Below, one piece after another: positions 24,032 through 32,994 of a stretch of DNA of 64,000 nt. Position 1 is the first letter of the stretch; each line of letters starts with the position of its first letter. The notes beneath the pieces were generated by a model, which was given only the letters and a program-made list of their open reading frames with translations, searched no databases and had not been told where the DNA came from. Source of the DNA: Herbinix sp. GTDB lineage: Bacteria > Bacillota > Clostridia > Lachnospirales > Lachnospiraceae. A program made the position numbers and the translations under genes. Location of the stretch: contig JAQSYO010000002.1 in assembly GCA_029256105.1 (NCBI GenBank), positions 248,001 through 312,000 of the forward strand, written 5' to 3'.

Positions 24032-25190
24032 AACTTATATCAAAATATTAAGAAAGCAGTTGGTTTCCATCCTGATTTATGCAGTGATGTTTCTTTCCAT
24101 TACAATAATGATTACTTCAAATATAAAGAATGAAAATACGAAATTTGAGCCGAGTAAAGTAGATATTACGGTGGTTAACGAGGATGGGGAGAGTAGTCTT
24201 ATCAATGGTTTCTTAAAACACCTGGAGAACTATGTTAATTTTATTGAAATTGATGATAACGATAGCGCTAGACGTGATGCCCTCTTTTTTAGAAGAGTAG
24301 TATATATTCTAACTATTCCGGAAGGTTTTACAGATCGTTTTATGTCAGGCAATGATGTACAATTAAGTAAGCTGATGGTTCCTAATTCCGTCGAAGCGAT
24401 AACGGTTGATAATGCAATTGATAATTATTTTAATACAGCTAAGGTTTATATAAAGCATGTTCCTAAGATTGATTATGAGGTATTAAATGCTTATGTAGAG
24501 CAGAATTTGAAGGAAGAAACGAAAGTATCCTTTGATGTTGCAATGGATGATGAGGTCATTGGTTCAAATAGCTTTAATAGAAATTATTTTAATTATCTGG
24601 GCTATATCATTATTTCAGCATTTATTACAGGTGTAAGCATCATAATGGTATCCTTTCATGGAATGGATATTCGTAGAAAACATTTTGCCTCACCGCTTTC
24701 CAGCCGTAGTATGAACGCACAATTGATTTTTGGAAATCTCGTGTTTGTATTCGTGTATTTACTGGTATTTATCGTCGCTGGTTACCTTCTAAATGCGGAT
24801 CGGAAGTTGAATGCCAATACCATTTTAACGTGGATGAATGTGATTGCATTTGCATTAGCCGCTTTAAGTATCAGTTATTTGGTAGGTATTACTGTGAAAA
24901 GTAGAAAAGCAATCAATGCAATTTCTACCGCCTTATCCTTAAGCTTAGCTTTCATCAGTGGAATATTTGTACCACAGGAATACTTGGGAGCATCCGTATT
25001 AAAAGTTGCAAGCTTTACGCCTACCTATTGGTATGTGAAAGCAAATACTGCACTTGAGACGGTTACTTCGTCTAAATGGTCTGATATATCGGATATCATT
25101 GGGTACATGGCAATACAGATTGGATTTGCGGCAGCGATTATCTCAATCGCTTTGGTGGTTAGTAAGAGAAAGAGACAACAGGCCTTCTAG
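24018..25190 (+). CDS. ABC-2 type permease subunit 2
   Basis: The 390-residue partner of the preceding permease has the same layout: an N-terminal TM at about 15-33, an external domain to about residue 185, and five or six TM segments ending in a basic tail K-R-K-R-Q-Q. F-I-S-G-I-F-V-P-Q-E-Y-L-G is the family's conserved loop before the last TM. AGGAGG lies inside the end of the upstream gene, so the two are co-translated. A terminator follows after about 70 bases. Confidence 0.88.
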   Translation: MQVFKTYIKILRKQLVSILIYAVMFLSITIMITSNIKNENTKFEPSKVDITVVNEDGESSLINGFLKHLENYVNFIEIDDNDSARRDALFFRRVVYILTIPEGFTDRFMSGNDVQLSKLMVPNSVEAITVDNAIDNYFNTAKVYIKHVPKIDYEVLNAYVEQNLKEETKVSFDVAMDDEVIGSNSFNRNYFNYLGYIIISAFITGVSIIMVSFHGMDIRRKHFASPLSSRSMNAQLIFGNLVFVFVYLLVFIVAGYLLNADRKLNANTILTWMNVIAFALAALSISYLVGITVKSRKAINAISTALSLSLAFISGIFVPQEYLGASVLKVASFTPTYWYVKANTALETVTSSKWSDISDIIGYMAIQIGFAAAIISIALVVSKRKRQQAF

Positions 25191-25259
25191 GATATTGTTT
25201 CATCAGTAATTAAATTACAAAAGAATTTAAAAAGAATTTTGATAAAGCCAAGCTTCTTA

Positions 25260-25312
25260 GAAAGAACTCCAAAATGAATTCCATAAGAATTTTATTTTGG
25301 AGTTCTTTCTTT
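25260..25312 (+). terminator. terminator after the ABC exporter operon
   Basis: A perfect 16-bp stem (25260-25275 with 25294-25309) with an 18-base loop is followed by a T-rich stretch. Confidence 0.75.
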
Positions 25313-25412
25313 ATATGCTGCTACTTTGCAGTGTCATGTTTAGAAATATGAGTAAAAGGCTGTGCTGTTCCGATAATTAAGGAATGTCATCAACCATTTG
25401 TTCATTGCGAGC

Positions 25413-26477
25413 TTAGACAATCATAAGTTCGGAGGTATCACAAAAGTGTTTGTAATTTAGCTCCCGGATTTTCGCTAATAAATCCTCTGATATCGTATCT
25501 ATTATAATAGGATTCGGTTTTGCTGTATAGAAGCCTTGGATATAATCAACACCTATGCTTATCACATATTCTAGTTCTTCATAGGATTCTATTCCCTCTG
25601 CAATAATTTTAATCTGGTTATGGTTTGCAAAGTTTACGAGGTTCGATACTAAATGCTGTTTTTTAGAATCCACATTTATATTATGTATTAAGGAATGATC
25701 GATCTTCACGAAATTAGGATTTGAAGTGAGCAATATGGAAGCGTTGGAATACCCGGCTCCGTAATCATCCAATGCAAGCTGAAAGTTGGTTTTTTGTAAT
25801 CTTTTGTGGAGAAGTTTTATTCCATCATCATTAAGAAGTGTTGCTTCGGTTATCTCTATTACAATATCTTTAAATAATGATCCATATTTCTGATACAAAA
25901 GGTTGAAATCTTCATCAAACAATTGGTGACTGGAGACACTATTAATAAATAGTTTCCTGGTCTGAAAGGTATTGGAATTGTCTTTCATGATTTTTAAAGT
26001 ATTATAAAAAGTATATTTCTCTATATCATAGAGACGATTTTCTTTCGCTGCTAAATCCAATATCTCAACCGGCTGCATCCCAATTACCTCAGTATTAGTT
26101 CTCATTAATGCCTCATAAGCATAAATATCACCAGTCCTTGCGTGAATGATTGGCTGAAAATGATACTCAAATAGATTTTCTTCCATTAATTTATGAAACC
26201 GTTTTATTTTATTCACAGAGGTTCCATAGTTGTTGTGAAGAAAGGATTCCTCCAGATTTTTAATTATTGATGAATTTCTTTTCGAAAACACCAAGGTATA
26301 CATTAAACAGAAGATGTCAAGCAACAAGAAGCCGACCGTAAAGAGCTGGGAATATCTCATAGGTATCAGTGAGGAGATGAGAGCAAGTAATAAGATAAAT
26401 AAATCTAGACAAAATAAAAGTATAATTTGCTTACCTTGTTTGCGATAAGCTTGAAAATCTTGAAATCTTTTAAGCAT
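25413..26477 (-). CDS. membrane-bound EAL-domain c-di-GMP phosphodiesterase
   Basis: The 354-residue protein has two TM segments near the N-terminus (about 18-35 and 40-62) and a cytoplasmic EAL domain (about 95-335) that should cut c-di-GMP to pGpG. The key residues are present: E-A-L-M-R, the Asn in L-F-I-N-S, the Glu in I-E-I-T-E, D-D in L-A-L-D-D-Y-G, Lys in V-K-I-D, Glu in A-E-G-I-E and Gln in Y-I-Q-G-F. So it looks active. The ATG at 26477 follows AGGAG by five bases; a longer frame to 26534 has no ribosome binding site. No GGDEF domain is attached. It is a single gene. Confidence 0.92.
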   Translation of the reverse strand: MLKRFQDFQAYRKQGKQIILLFCLDLFILLLALISSLIPMRYSQLFTVGFLLLDIFCLMYTLVFSKRNSSIIKNLEESFLHNNYGTSVNKIKRFHKLMEENLFEYHFQPIIHARTGDIYAYEALMRTNTEVIGMQPVEILDLAAKENRLYDIEKYTFYNTLKIMKDNSNTFQTRKLFINSVSSHQLFDEDFNLLYQKYGSLFKDIVIEITEATLLNDDGIKLLHKRLQKTNFQLALDDYGAGYSNASILLTSNPNFVKIDHSLIHNINVDSKKQHLVSNLVNFANHNQIKIIAEGIESYEELEYVISIGVDYIQGFYTAKPNPIIIDTISEDLLAKIRELNYKHFCDTSELMIV

Positions 26478-26765
26478 AGCTACTCCTATATCAATATGGT
26501 GGTTATTGGGACTGAGTCGAAACAAAGAAGTCAAAGTAGGAATTAAGTAGGTTAATTATATTATCATTAAATTCAAGATGTAATAGATTGTGTCAATAAT
26601 AATATGCACAAGTATTTAAATGGGTCTTTATATAATCGATTTTAGTTTAAAAGTTTGTAGATTAATTAAACTAATTAAGTTTAAGCCAACAGTTCCACAG
26701 TATATATGTTGTAGAAAATTTTGTCAATAGAAAATTTGAGATATAATTGAACAATTGTTAAAACA

Positions 26766-26834
26766 GAACAAACGTTTGAAAAATAGTTGACTTTTCAACC
26801 TGATTTTGATAAAATCAAGAGAGAACAAATGTTT
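26766..26834 (+). promoter_or_regulatory. SOS promoter with two LexA-type boxes
   Basis: GAACAAACGTTT (26766-26777) and GAACAAATGTTT (26823-26834) match the Gram-positive LexA box GAAC-N4-GTTY apart from the last base. Between them lies a good promoter, TTGACT (26787-26792), 17 bp, TAAAAT (26810-26815). One box is upstream of -35 and the other just past the start point, 57 bp apart. Confidence 0.72.
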
Positions 26835-26853
26835 GATAACGGGAGAACAAACC

Positions 26854-28299
26854 ATGGTAATTCAAGAGAATATGTCAGTGCAAAGAAAATTAGAGGTTCT
26901 TTCTGATGCAGCCAAATATGATGTGGCCTGCACCTCGAGTGGTGTTGACCGTAAGGGCAAGGGAACTGGAATGGGCAATAGTATTGCTGCTGGTATTTGC
27001 CATAGTTTTTCAGCGGATGGTAGATGTATCTCTCTTCTAAAGGTACTTTATACGAATGAATGTGTTTTTGATTGTAAGTATTGCATTAACCGCTCATCTA
27101 ATGATATTGCTAGGGCATCGTTTACGCCACAGGAGATAAGTGAACTTACAATGGAATTTTATAGAAGGAATTATATAGAAGGATTATTCTTAAGCTCCGG
27201 CATTTTGATAAGTCCGAATCATACGATGGAACTTATTCTTGAGTCTTTGCGACTTTTAAGGGAGGTTCATCATTTTAATGGGTATATTCATTGCAAAGCA
27301 ATTCCCGGAGCGGATCCGGCTTTAATTGAGATGCTCGGTTGGTACACTGATCGTATGAGCATTAACCTCGAACTACCGACGGCAGAGAGTCTTAAGGATT
27401 TAGCACCTCATAAAAGTCGTAAGAATATACTGAAGCCAATACGACAAATTCAACTGGGAAGGAAGAATAATCGCGATTTTTTGGGTTTACCTGATCATAA
27501 ACTACAGCCTAAGAAGATAATCACAGCTCAGGATCAAGGAGATCATGATATTAAAGAGATAATAACTATGGATACCGGACTTGTGCCCCTTCAGAAAAAA
27601 CCGATAATTAATCGTAATTTTGTACCGGCAGGGCAGAGCACACAGATGATAATTGGCGCTACAAAAGAAAGCGATTATCAGATTATGTCAGTTGCACAAG
27701 CCCTTTATGATAATTTTGATTTAAAAAGAGTTTTCTATTCAGCGTTTATGAATGTTAATCAAGATATAAGGCTACCTTCCACGGAGGCTGGACCACCATT
27801 ACTTCGGGAACACCGACTTTATCAGGCCGATTGGCTGCTTCGTTTTTATGGTTTTCAAACAATGGAACTTCTGGATGAGAAGTATCCAAATTTTAATGTA
27901 TTACTAGATCCCAAATGTGATTGGGCGCTTCGTCATCTTGAGATATTTCCTGTAGAAATTAACCGAGCAGATTATTATTCCCTGCTTCGTGTTCCTGGTA
28001 TTGGTACGAATTCAGCACAGCGCATTATGATGGCGAGAAAAAGTGCAGTTTTGGATTTTAAGGATTTAAAACGCATGGGAATTGTACTAAAGAGAGCGGT
28101 GTATTTTATAACTTGTAATGGTAGGATGATGTATCCGATTAATATTGAAGAGAATTTTATTACAAGACAGTTGGTAGCACTGAAGGACCAAGTTCCCTTA
28201 GGCATAGAGAAGGATATCACGTATAAGCAATTATCTTTATTTGATGATGTAAGTTTTAAACCGGATTATCCTGTCGCTATAAAGATGGTAAATATGTAG
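26854..28299 (+). CDS. putative DNA modification/repair radical SAM protein (TIGR03916 type)
   Basis: The 481-residue protein carries the radical SAM cluster motif C-V-F-D-C-K-Y-C-I-N-R (CX3CX2C) near residue 70. Its N-terminal R-K-L-E-V-L-S-D-A-A-K-Y-D-V-A-C-T-S-S-G block and a C-terminal helix-hairpin-helix (R-V-P-G-I-G-T-N-S-A-Q-R-I, about 378-390) are characteristic of the family. The HhH suggests that it works on DNA. The reaction is not known. The ATG at 26854 follows GGGAG; an upstream TTG frame overlaps the promoter and one LexA box. It is co-transcribed with its family partner at 28324, 24 bases on. The two LexA-type boxes place the pair in the SOS response. Confidence 0.9.
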   Translation: MVIQENMSVQRKLEVLSDAAKYDVACTSSGVDRKGKGTGMGNSIAAGICHSFSADGRCISLLKVLYTNECVFDCKYCINRSSNDIARASFTPQEISELTMEFYRRNYIEGLFLSSGILISPNHTMELILESLRLLREVHHFNGYIHCKAIPGADPALIEMLGWYTDRMSINLELPTAESLKDLAPHKSRKNILKPIRQIQLGRKNNRDFLGLPDHKLQPKKIITAQDQGDHDIKEIITMDTGLVPLQKKPIINRNFVPAGQSTQMIIGATKESDYQIMSVAQALYDNFDLKRVFYSAFMNVNQDIRLPSTEAGPPLLREHRLYQADWLLRFYGFQTMELLDEKYPNFNVLLDPKCDWALRHLEIFPVEINRADYYSLLRVPGIGTNSAQRIMMARKSAVLDFKDLKRMGIVLKRAVYFITCNGRMMYPINIEENFITRQLVALKDQVPLGIEKDITYKQLSLFDDVSFKPDYPVAIKMVNM

Positions 28300-28323
28300 A
28301 GCAGTATTAGGAGTTGATGATGC

Positions 28324-29103
28324 ATGGATATGAAAAGAATATACCTTTGTGATAATAGTATTGATGGAATATTTACTGCTATCTACCTCGCATGGAGTTC
28401 AAGACTTGGGCATTCTAATATTAAAATCGAAGAAAAAAGTGAAGGAAGTAAGTATTCTAATATAGAATTGTTTGCAGAGTACATGGCAGTTGACACCGAT
28501 TATACATTATCCCTTAAGGTAGCCAAGTCGATTAGGGATAAGATTTCTGAGGAAGCATATGAGATGGTTTGTAGAGTAGCACTTTCTGATCATTTAGGAA
28601 AAGCAGATTTGATCTATCGATTTTTGATTATTGGTTTTGCGATTGGAAAAAGGATAACGGAACATCTTAGTAATGAAGTGGTAAATACTATGTTTCGCGT
28701 GAACAAGAATGTGAATAACGAAGTACACCACTTGTTGGGATTTGTACGCTTTTCCGAACAAGAGAATGGATTACTGACATCGATCATACATCCCAAGAAT
28801 AATGTACTTTCATTGATTACACCTCATTTTGCCGACCGGCTTCCGCAAGAGAGATTTCTCATCTATGATGGAGATCGTAATCTTGCTGCGCTTCATGTAC
28901 CGGGTAGCCCATGGATATTGGCTGAGGTGCCGAATATTGATCAAGATAGAATGAAAGAAATTTCCATTCGTGAGGATGAATATCGCGATTTGTGGAAGGC
29001 TTTCTTTAATCATATTGCAATTAAAGAACGAATAAATCCCAAGCTTCAACGTAATAACTTGCCACTTCGTTTTCGTGGGGACATGACTGAGTTTAATCAT
29101 TAA
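28324..29103 (+). CDS. partner protein of the radical SAM DNA-repair pair (TIGR03915/DUF4130 type)
   Basis: The 259-residue soluble protein begins R-I-Y-L-C-D-N-S-I-D-G-I-F-T-A-I-Y-L-A-W, the hallmark of this family, and ends with a helical region containing F-R-G-D-M-T-E-F near its C-terminus. It almost always stands beside the radical SAM gene, as here. A uracil-DNA-glycosylase-like role has been suggested for some fused relatives, but nothing here proves it. GGAG precedes the ATG. No other gene follows in the operon; a 136-base gap leads to the lipoprotein gene. Confidence 0.85.
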   Translation: MDMKRIYLCDNSIDGIFTAIYLAWSSRLGHSNIKIEEKSEGSKYSNIELFAEYMAVDTDYTLSLKVAKSIRDKISEEAYEMVCRVALSDHLGKADLIYRFLIIGFAIGKRITEHLSNEVVNTMFRVNKNVNNEVHHLLGFVRFSEQENGLLTSIIHPKNNVLSLITPHFADRLPQERFLIYDGDRNLAALHVPGSPWILAEVPNIDQDRMKEISIREDEYRDLWKAFFNHIAIKERINPKLQRNNLPLRFRGDMTEFNH

Positions 29104-29239
29104 AATTAATTTTTAATTAATAAATTAATTTTTTGAAATATCTAGATGCAGACTTAACTAAAATTTACTTGTGCATAATTGAGTAGAACCGAGAGATACT
29201 AATCTTGTAATTAGATAAATTTTTTTAGGAGGAGTATCT

Positions 29240-29551
29240 ATGAAAAAGAAATTAGGAATATTGATTGGAATATGCGTTTTTTCAATGTTTGTGTTTAGTG
29301 CATGTGCCGCTGATAACAATGGAACAACTGACGGTACTACAATGGTACCAACCAAAAGTGCTGCAACAGTCGCACCAACCAAAAGTGCTACCGGTACAAC
29401 AATTGCACCTACCAATAATGCCGTAAACAATGGAACGACAAATGGAACAACCAACGGCACAGGTACAACAGATAATAATACTACCGGAGGAACGACTGGA
29501 GGAACTGGTGGAACAACAGGAACAGGCTCAGGTAACGGCACAGCGCAGTAA
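29240..29551 (+). CDS. small Thr/Gly/Asn-rich lipoprotein (103 aa)
   Basis: A lipoprotein signal peptide (MKKK, a hydrophobic core, then F-S-A-C at residues 18-21) directs lipid attachment at Cys21 on the outer face of the membrane. The rest is a low-complexity tail of Thr, Gly, Asn and Ala with repeats such as V-P-T-K-S-A and T-N-G-T, probably disordered and perhaps glycosylated. It has no catalytic domain. Repeats with PTKSA spaced about ten residues apart suggest internal duplication. Many clostridia carry such spacer-like lipoproteins; the role is unknown. AGGAGGAG precedes the ATG, and a perfect terminator follows. Confidence 0.75.
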   Translation: MKKKLGILIGICVFSMFVFSACAADNNGTTDGTTMVPTKSAATVAPTKSATGTTIAPTNNAVNNGTTNGTTNGTGTTDNNTTGGTTGGTGGTTGTGSGNGTAQ

Positions 29552-29564
29552 TAAAATTGTTATT

Positions 29565-29598
29565 AAAATAGACAAGTCTGGAAAGACTTGTCTATTTT
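29565..29598. terminator. perfect bidirectional terminator between lipoprotein and fur-like genes
   Basis: A perfect 15-bp stem (29565-29579 with 29584-29598) and a GGAA loop, with A and T runs at the ends of the stem. It can serve both the lipoprotein gene and the convergent Fur-family gene. Confidence 0.85.
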
Positions 29599-29676
29599 AA
29601 TATATAAATTTATATTTATAATAAAAAGATAATTAAATTATTACATATACATTCAAATTTTAAAATATATATTATT

Positions 29677-30084
29677 TCATTGACCTTTCGTATGTCCCTT
29701 AGCACATGTCTTACAGATACCACTAATTTGAATTAAGTGTTCTTTAATTATGAAACCTTCCTCCTCCATAGCATTTTCAAGAGCATGGATAGGACAGGAG
29801 GGTAAATCGAAGACTTTCTTACAATCATCACATATGATAAAGTGTTTATGTTCATGACTGTCAGCTTTTATACGATAAAAGACCTCGTTATCATTAAGGT
29901 GATATTTATCAATCAAGTTTTGGTTTAGGAGTGAATCAATGTTACGATAAATAGTTGACTTTGCGATTTTAGGCACTTGAAGAACAACCAAAGCATAAAT
30001 CTCATTAATTGACATAGGCCGGTTGGATTCTTTTAATATACTTAATATTAGTTGTTTTTGTTTTGTATTCCTTTGGCTCTCCAT
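29677..30084 (-). CDS. Fur-family metal- or peroxide-responsive repressor
   Basis: The 135-residue protein has the winged-helix domain with recognition helix S-T-I-Y-R-N-I-D (about 42-49), the H-E-H-K-H-F-I-I-C-D-D-C segment that combines metal ligands and the first structural CXXC, and a second C-K-T-C at the C-terminus. Both Cys pairs for a structural zinc site are present. Whether it senses iron, zinc, manganese or peroxide cannot be decided; the short N-terminus and the C-terminal CXXC are found in Fur, Zur and PerR alike. AAGGAGG precedes the ATG. No Fur box next to it was identified with confidence. Confidence 0.9.
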   Translation of the reverse strand: MESQRNTKQKQLILSILKESNRPMSINEIYALVVLQVPKIAKSTIYRNIDSLLNQNLIDKYHLNDNEVFYRIKADSHEHKHFIICDDCKKVFDLPSCPIHALENAMEEEGFIIKEHLIQISGICKTCAKGHTKGQ

Positions 30085-30128
30085 GCCATCCTCCTTATCA
30101 AAATCTACTTGATTTTATTTAGTTTATG

Positions 30129-31313
30129 TTATTGATGATACGTAATCTCATATAGATAGCAATCCCGATTATTTCTCATTGTTTTGCTAAATTGATGCAT
30201 ACCCACTTGTTCTGCAAGATGGATGGAACGAATATTGTTTTTATCAATTACGGCTACAATCCGGTGAATTTCTAACTCCATAAAACAATAATTTATAGTA
30301 GCAGTTACGAATTCTTTCGCATAGCCGTGTCCTTGGTAGGAATCATCTAATAAATAACCGATTTCATAAACTTCATTATCCTCAAGTATTTTTAGTTCAA
30401 TACCACAGCGACCGATAAGCTGCCCGTTTTCTTTTAAGAATACACCCCAAAATCCGAAGCCGTATAAATGATACATATTATGAATATAAGCTTCTTGTTT
30501 TTCTTTCTCTACTTCTAGATCATCATTAAAATCATCTTGAAATTCCCTGATTGAGGGTTTCATGTATATGGGATAAAGATCTACGATATCCTTTGTAGTA
30601 AGTTCCCTTAGGATAAAGTGCTCGGTGGTTAGGACCGTAGCAGGCTCCATATGATCATATTGATAAACTTTATTAATAAATTCATAATCTACTTCATCAA
30701 AACCTTCCACCAAAATGGCTGCTTTTCGAAGATCTTGATTTCCAGAGTTTGGATTAACAAATCCGATACTGGTTATCCCTGCCGCCTCAGCAGCTGAAAC
30801 ACCATTAGAAGAATCTTCAATTACGAGACATTCGGATGGATCAACTCCAAGTCTTTTGGCAGCCTCAAGGAAGATGTCAGGTGCAGGCTTTGGATGCGCC
30901 ACCATCATACCGGATATAAATCCGTCAAAATAATCTTTTATCTTAAGCGTATTCATTACTTCTTCTATTGCTGCGGTAGGTGAGGAAGAGGCAATGATTA
31001 ACTTGATACCATTACCATATAAATTCTTCATCAAGTCGATAATATAAGGAATTACGATATGTCCTTCAGCCGCCAAAAGTTGATTCTTCATTTCATTATT
31101 AACTTTCAGAAGTTCTTCAGTCGTAACATTAATCTTAAAATCTTCAATCATTTTCTGACACATGTAATAAGTTGTACTTCCGATAAAACCATGTATATAT
31201 TCTAAAGAAACATCCACATTATATTTTTGTAGGGCTAAAATAGCCGCTCTGGTATGCATGGGTTCACTATCGATAATCACACCATCCATATCAAATATCA
31301 CTGCTTTTAACAA
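30129..31313 (-). CDS. HAD phosphatase fused to a GNAT acetyltransferase
   Basis: The 394-residue protein joins two enzymes. Residues 1 to about 215 are a beta-phosphoglucomutase-like HAD hydrolase with the nucleophile motif F-D-M-D-G-V, the S-S-S-P-T motif II and the E-D-S-S-N-G-V motif IV. Residues about 225-394 are a RimJ/RimL-type GNAT domain with the acetyl-CoA loop D-S-Y-Q-G-H-G-Y-A and the N-I-R-S-I-H-L-A-E-Q-V-G motif. The start is a TTG at 31313, eight bases after AGGAGG; a frame to 31355 overlaps that site. The combination is uncommon and may link dephosphorylation of a sugar or nucleotide with N-acetylation of the same or a related compound. Confidence 0.85.
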   Translation of the reverse strand: MLKAVIFDMDGVIIDSEPMHTRAAILALQKYNVDVSLEYIHGFIGSTTYYMCQKMIEDFKINVTTEELLKVNNEMKNQLLAAEGHIVIPYIIDLMKNLYGNGIKLIIASSSPTAAIEEVMNTLKIKDYFDGFISGMMVAHPKPAPDIFLEAAKRLGVDPSECLVIEDSSNGVSAAEAAGITSIGFVNPNSGNQDLRKAAILVEGFDEVDYEFINKVYQYDHMEPATVLTTEHFILRELTTKDIVDLYPIYMKPSIREFQDDFNDDLEVEKEKQEAYIHNMYHLYGFGFWGVFLKENGQLIGRCGIELKILEDNEVYEIGYLLDDSYQGHGYAKEFVTATINYCFMELEIHRIVAVIDKNNIRSIHLAEQVGMHQFSKTMRNNRDCYLYEITYHQ

Positions 31314-31512
31314 GTATTGACCCTCCTGATTGTTGGTAACGATGACGTAGTACATGCCATATGCATGAATGAAAGGCCATCTCTAAAGTAAATATAGTAT
31401 ACATCTTTTTGTACTGCCTTTCAAGCTTGCAATTCTATGTTGCAGAATGGAGTCCGTACTTGCTATAATAAATATGCAGATGCAATTGATTTGTTAAGGC
31501 AAATCAATTTTC

Positions 31513-31548
31513 ATAAATAAAAAAAGCGGTTGTAATATACAAACCGCT
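31513..31548 (-). terminator. terminator overlapping the stop of the membrane protein gene
   Basis: A 7-bp GC-rich stem (31525-31531 with 31542-31548) with a 10-base loop is followed on the minus strand by T7. Its left arm overlaps the stop codon of the gene at 31547. A second hairpin, AATTGATTTG/CAAATCAATT at 31484-31509, lies just beyond. Confidence 0.7.
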
Positions 31549-31945
31549 AATTTCTATTTAATACTTTTTCAAAAAAGAGACCGGCGAGAAACCAAGCCGG
31601 TGCATAATCAAGCCTAACTACACCCTTGTAATTTAACTTTGCTTTGCTGTAATCCCATGGACATGCACCATATTTTTTAAGAAGTACACCAGATGTGTAT
31701 TCCGCCATATAAATGAAAAATGCATAAACACCCCCTCGTAGCAGTGCATTCCGGTTTTTTAGCTTATTGCAAATAGGGGTAAGGCAAGCAGCCATTCCGT
31801 AGATGGGGAACATCCATACGGAGGTGTGACAGGAAAGTGTTTTATCTTTATGTTTTCGGAGGGAATCCAAACCCGTCCAAAAGCACTCCATACACCATCC
31901 ACAAAGGCCGCAAATAAAGAAATTTTTAACGAAACATTTTTTCAT
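31547..31945 (-). CDS. DUF1113/PF06541-like small membrane protein (132 aa)
   Basis: A 132-residue protein with about four hydrophobic segments and several conserved small motifs: G-x-x-x-E-x-x-W-T-G near residue 18, S-V-W-M-F-P-I-Y-G near residue 42, Y-x-A-E-Y-x-S-G near residue 79 and C-P-W-D-Y-S-K near residue 94. These are the pattern of the 'putative ABC-transporter type IV' family. The name is historical; no function is known. Cys-rich N-terminus (six Cys in the first 40 residues) is noteworthy. It is a single gene with its own terminator. Confidence 0.65.
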   Translation of the reverse strand: MKKCFVKNFFICGLCGWCMECFWTGLDSLRKHKDKTLSCHTSVWMFPIYGMAACLTPICNKLKNRNALLRGGVYAFFIYMAEYTSGVLLKKYGACPWDYSKAKLNYKGVVRLDYAPAWFLAGLFFEKVLNRN

Positions 31946-32101
31946 GACAATAGTATCTACAGATAGACTGTTCCTATACGGAAAATGATTGCAATAACGA
32001 TGGAAAGAATAACCTATTGCTAAGTTGTTAAGATAGATGAATATTAGAGTAATAAAATATAGGGACTAAGAGATAATATAATCGAGAGGAATGGATGATA
32101 A

Positions 32102-32596
32102 ATGGAAATAGAACGCAAATACGCAATACATAATTTACCGGGAGATCTATCGCAATATCAGTATAAAAAAATTGAACAGGGGTATCTCTGTCATAATCCG
32201 ATTATAAGAATTCGAAAAAGTAATGAAAATTATATACTAACGTATAAATCCAATTTTGGACTTAAGAAGCAAGTAGATGGTGGAGCAATCATTAATAATG
32301 AAGTTGAGCTTCCTTTGACGGAGGACGCATTTCTTACATTAAAGAAAAAAACTGATGGGAATATTATCCATAAAACAAGATATTTAATTCCGTTACAAGC
32401 CGGGGTGACTGCTGAACTCGATGTATTTGAAGGATTACTCACAGGGCTTATATTTGTGGAAGTAGAATTTGAGGATGAAAATGCGGCAAATGAATTTAAT
32501 CCGCCTGCATGGTTTGGCAAAGAGTTATCATCTGATAAACGTTTTTCTAATTATCAGTTATCCAAGTTATCCAGTTTTGAGGAACTTGGATTATAA
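32102..32596 (+). CDS. CYTH-domain triphosphatase-like protein
   Basis: The 164-residue protein begins with the signature E-I-E-R-K (ExExK) on the first strand and shows the alternating charged residues (R-I-R-K, L-T-Y-K, E-V-E-L, E-L-D-V-F-E, E-V-E-F-E) of a CYTH tunnel that binds a metal-triphosphate. Bacterial members cleave tripolyphosphate or thiamine triphosphate; a few make cAMP. The C-terminus with K-R-F-S-N-Y-Q-L matches the family. It likely forms a transcript with the small genes and the HD gene that follow. Confidence 0.88.
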   Translation: MEIERKYAIHNLPGDLSQYQYKKIEQGYLCHNPIIRIRKSNENYILTYKSNFGLKKQVDGGAIINNEVELPLTEDAFLTLKKKTDGNIIHKTRYLIPLQAGVTAELDVFEGLLTGLIFVEVEFEDENAANEFNPPAWFGKELSSDKRFSNYQLSKLSSFEELGL

Positions 32597-32679
32597 AGTG
32601 AAAATGGATATGAAACAATAGAATGTATATACTAATTGGTGTAAAAGTGTTAACACGGTTTTTAGAAGAGGAGGTTTTT

Positions 32680-32814
32680 ATGCCAAAAGATAGTCAACCA
32701 GACAATAAACAGGCCAGAATGGAAAAAGCAGATGGACAAACACCCATCACGAAGGAAAATCAAAATAAAAATAAGAATGCCAAGAGGAAATCAATCAAGC
32801 AAAATGATGTTTAA
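32680..32814 (+). CDS. small hydrophilic Lys/Asn-rich protein (44 aa)
   Basis: GAGGAGG precedes an ATG at 32680 that opens a 44-codon frame, MPKDSQPDNKQA to KQNDV. A longer frame from 32623 has no ribosome binding site. The product is rich in Lys, Asn and Gln, has no hydrophobic segment and is probably disordered. I do not recognise it. The good ribosome binding site and tight placement before 32830 support it. Confidence 0.55.
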   Translation: MPKDSQPDNKQARMEKADGQTPITKENQNKNKNAKRKSIKQNDV

Positions 32815-32829
32815 GCAGGAGGAACAAGT

Positions 32830-32994
32830 ATGGCAAAAGCAGGTATGAGAAGGCCAAATATAACAGAACCACATGGAACAGAAGGCTGGCAAAGAATGCA
32901 TATTCAAAAGAATGAAGCAGAGCCTGTTCCTGAAATCCAAGGGAAAGCAAAAGCGGGTCATGAAAAGTCAAAACCCATGGATGAACCCAAATAA
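32830..32994 (+). CDS. small conserved-looking hydrophilic protein (54 aa)
   Basis: AGCAGGAGG precedes the ATG, and the frame encodes MAKAGMRRPNITEPHGTEG, then a charged part with V-P-E-I-Q-G-K-A-K. The composition is less simple than that of the 44-residue neighbour, and similar small proteins with R-R-P and P-H-G-T-E near the start appear common in Lachnospiraceae, though I cannot name a family. The stop TAA overlaps the ATG of the HD gene (TAATG), so it is translationally coupled to it. Confidence 0.65.
   Translation: MAKAGMRRPNITEPHGTEGWQRMHIQKNEAEPVPEIQGKAKAGHEKSKPMDEPK

Noticed and set aside
29158-29541. Pro/Val-rich frame opposite the lipoprotein gene
   Set aside because: It is the complement of the Thr/Gly-rich repeats; the plus-strand frame has a signal peptide, lipobox and ribosome site.
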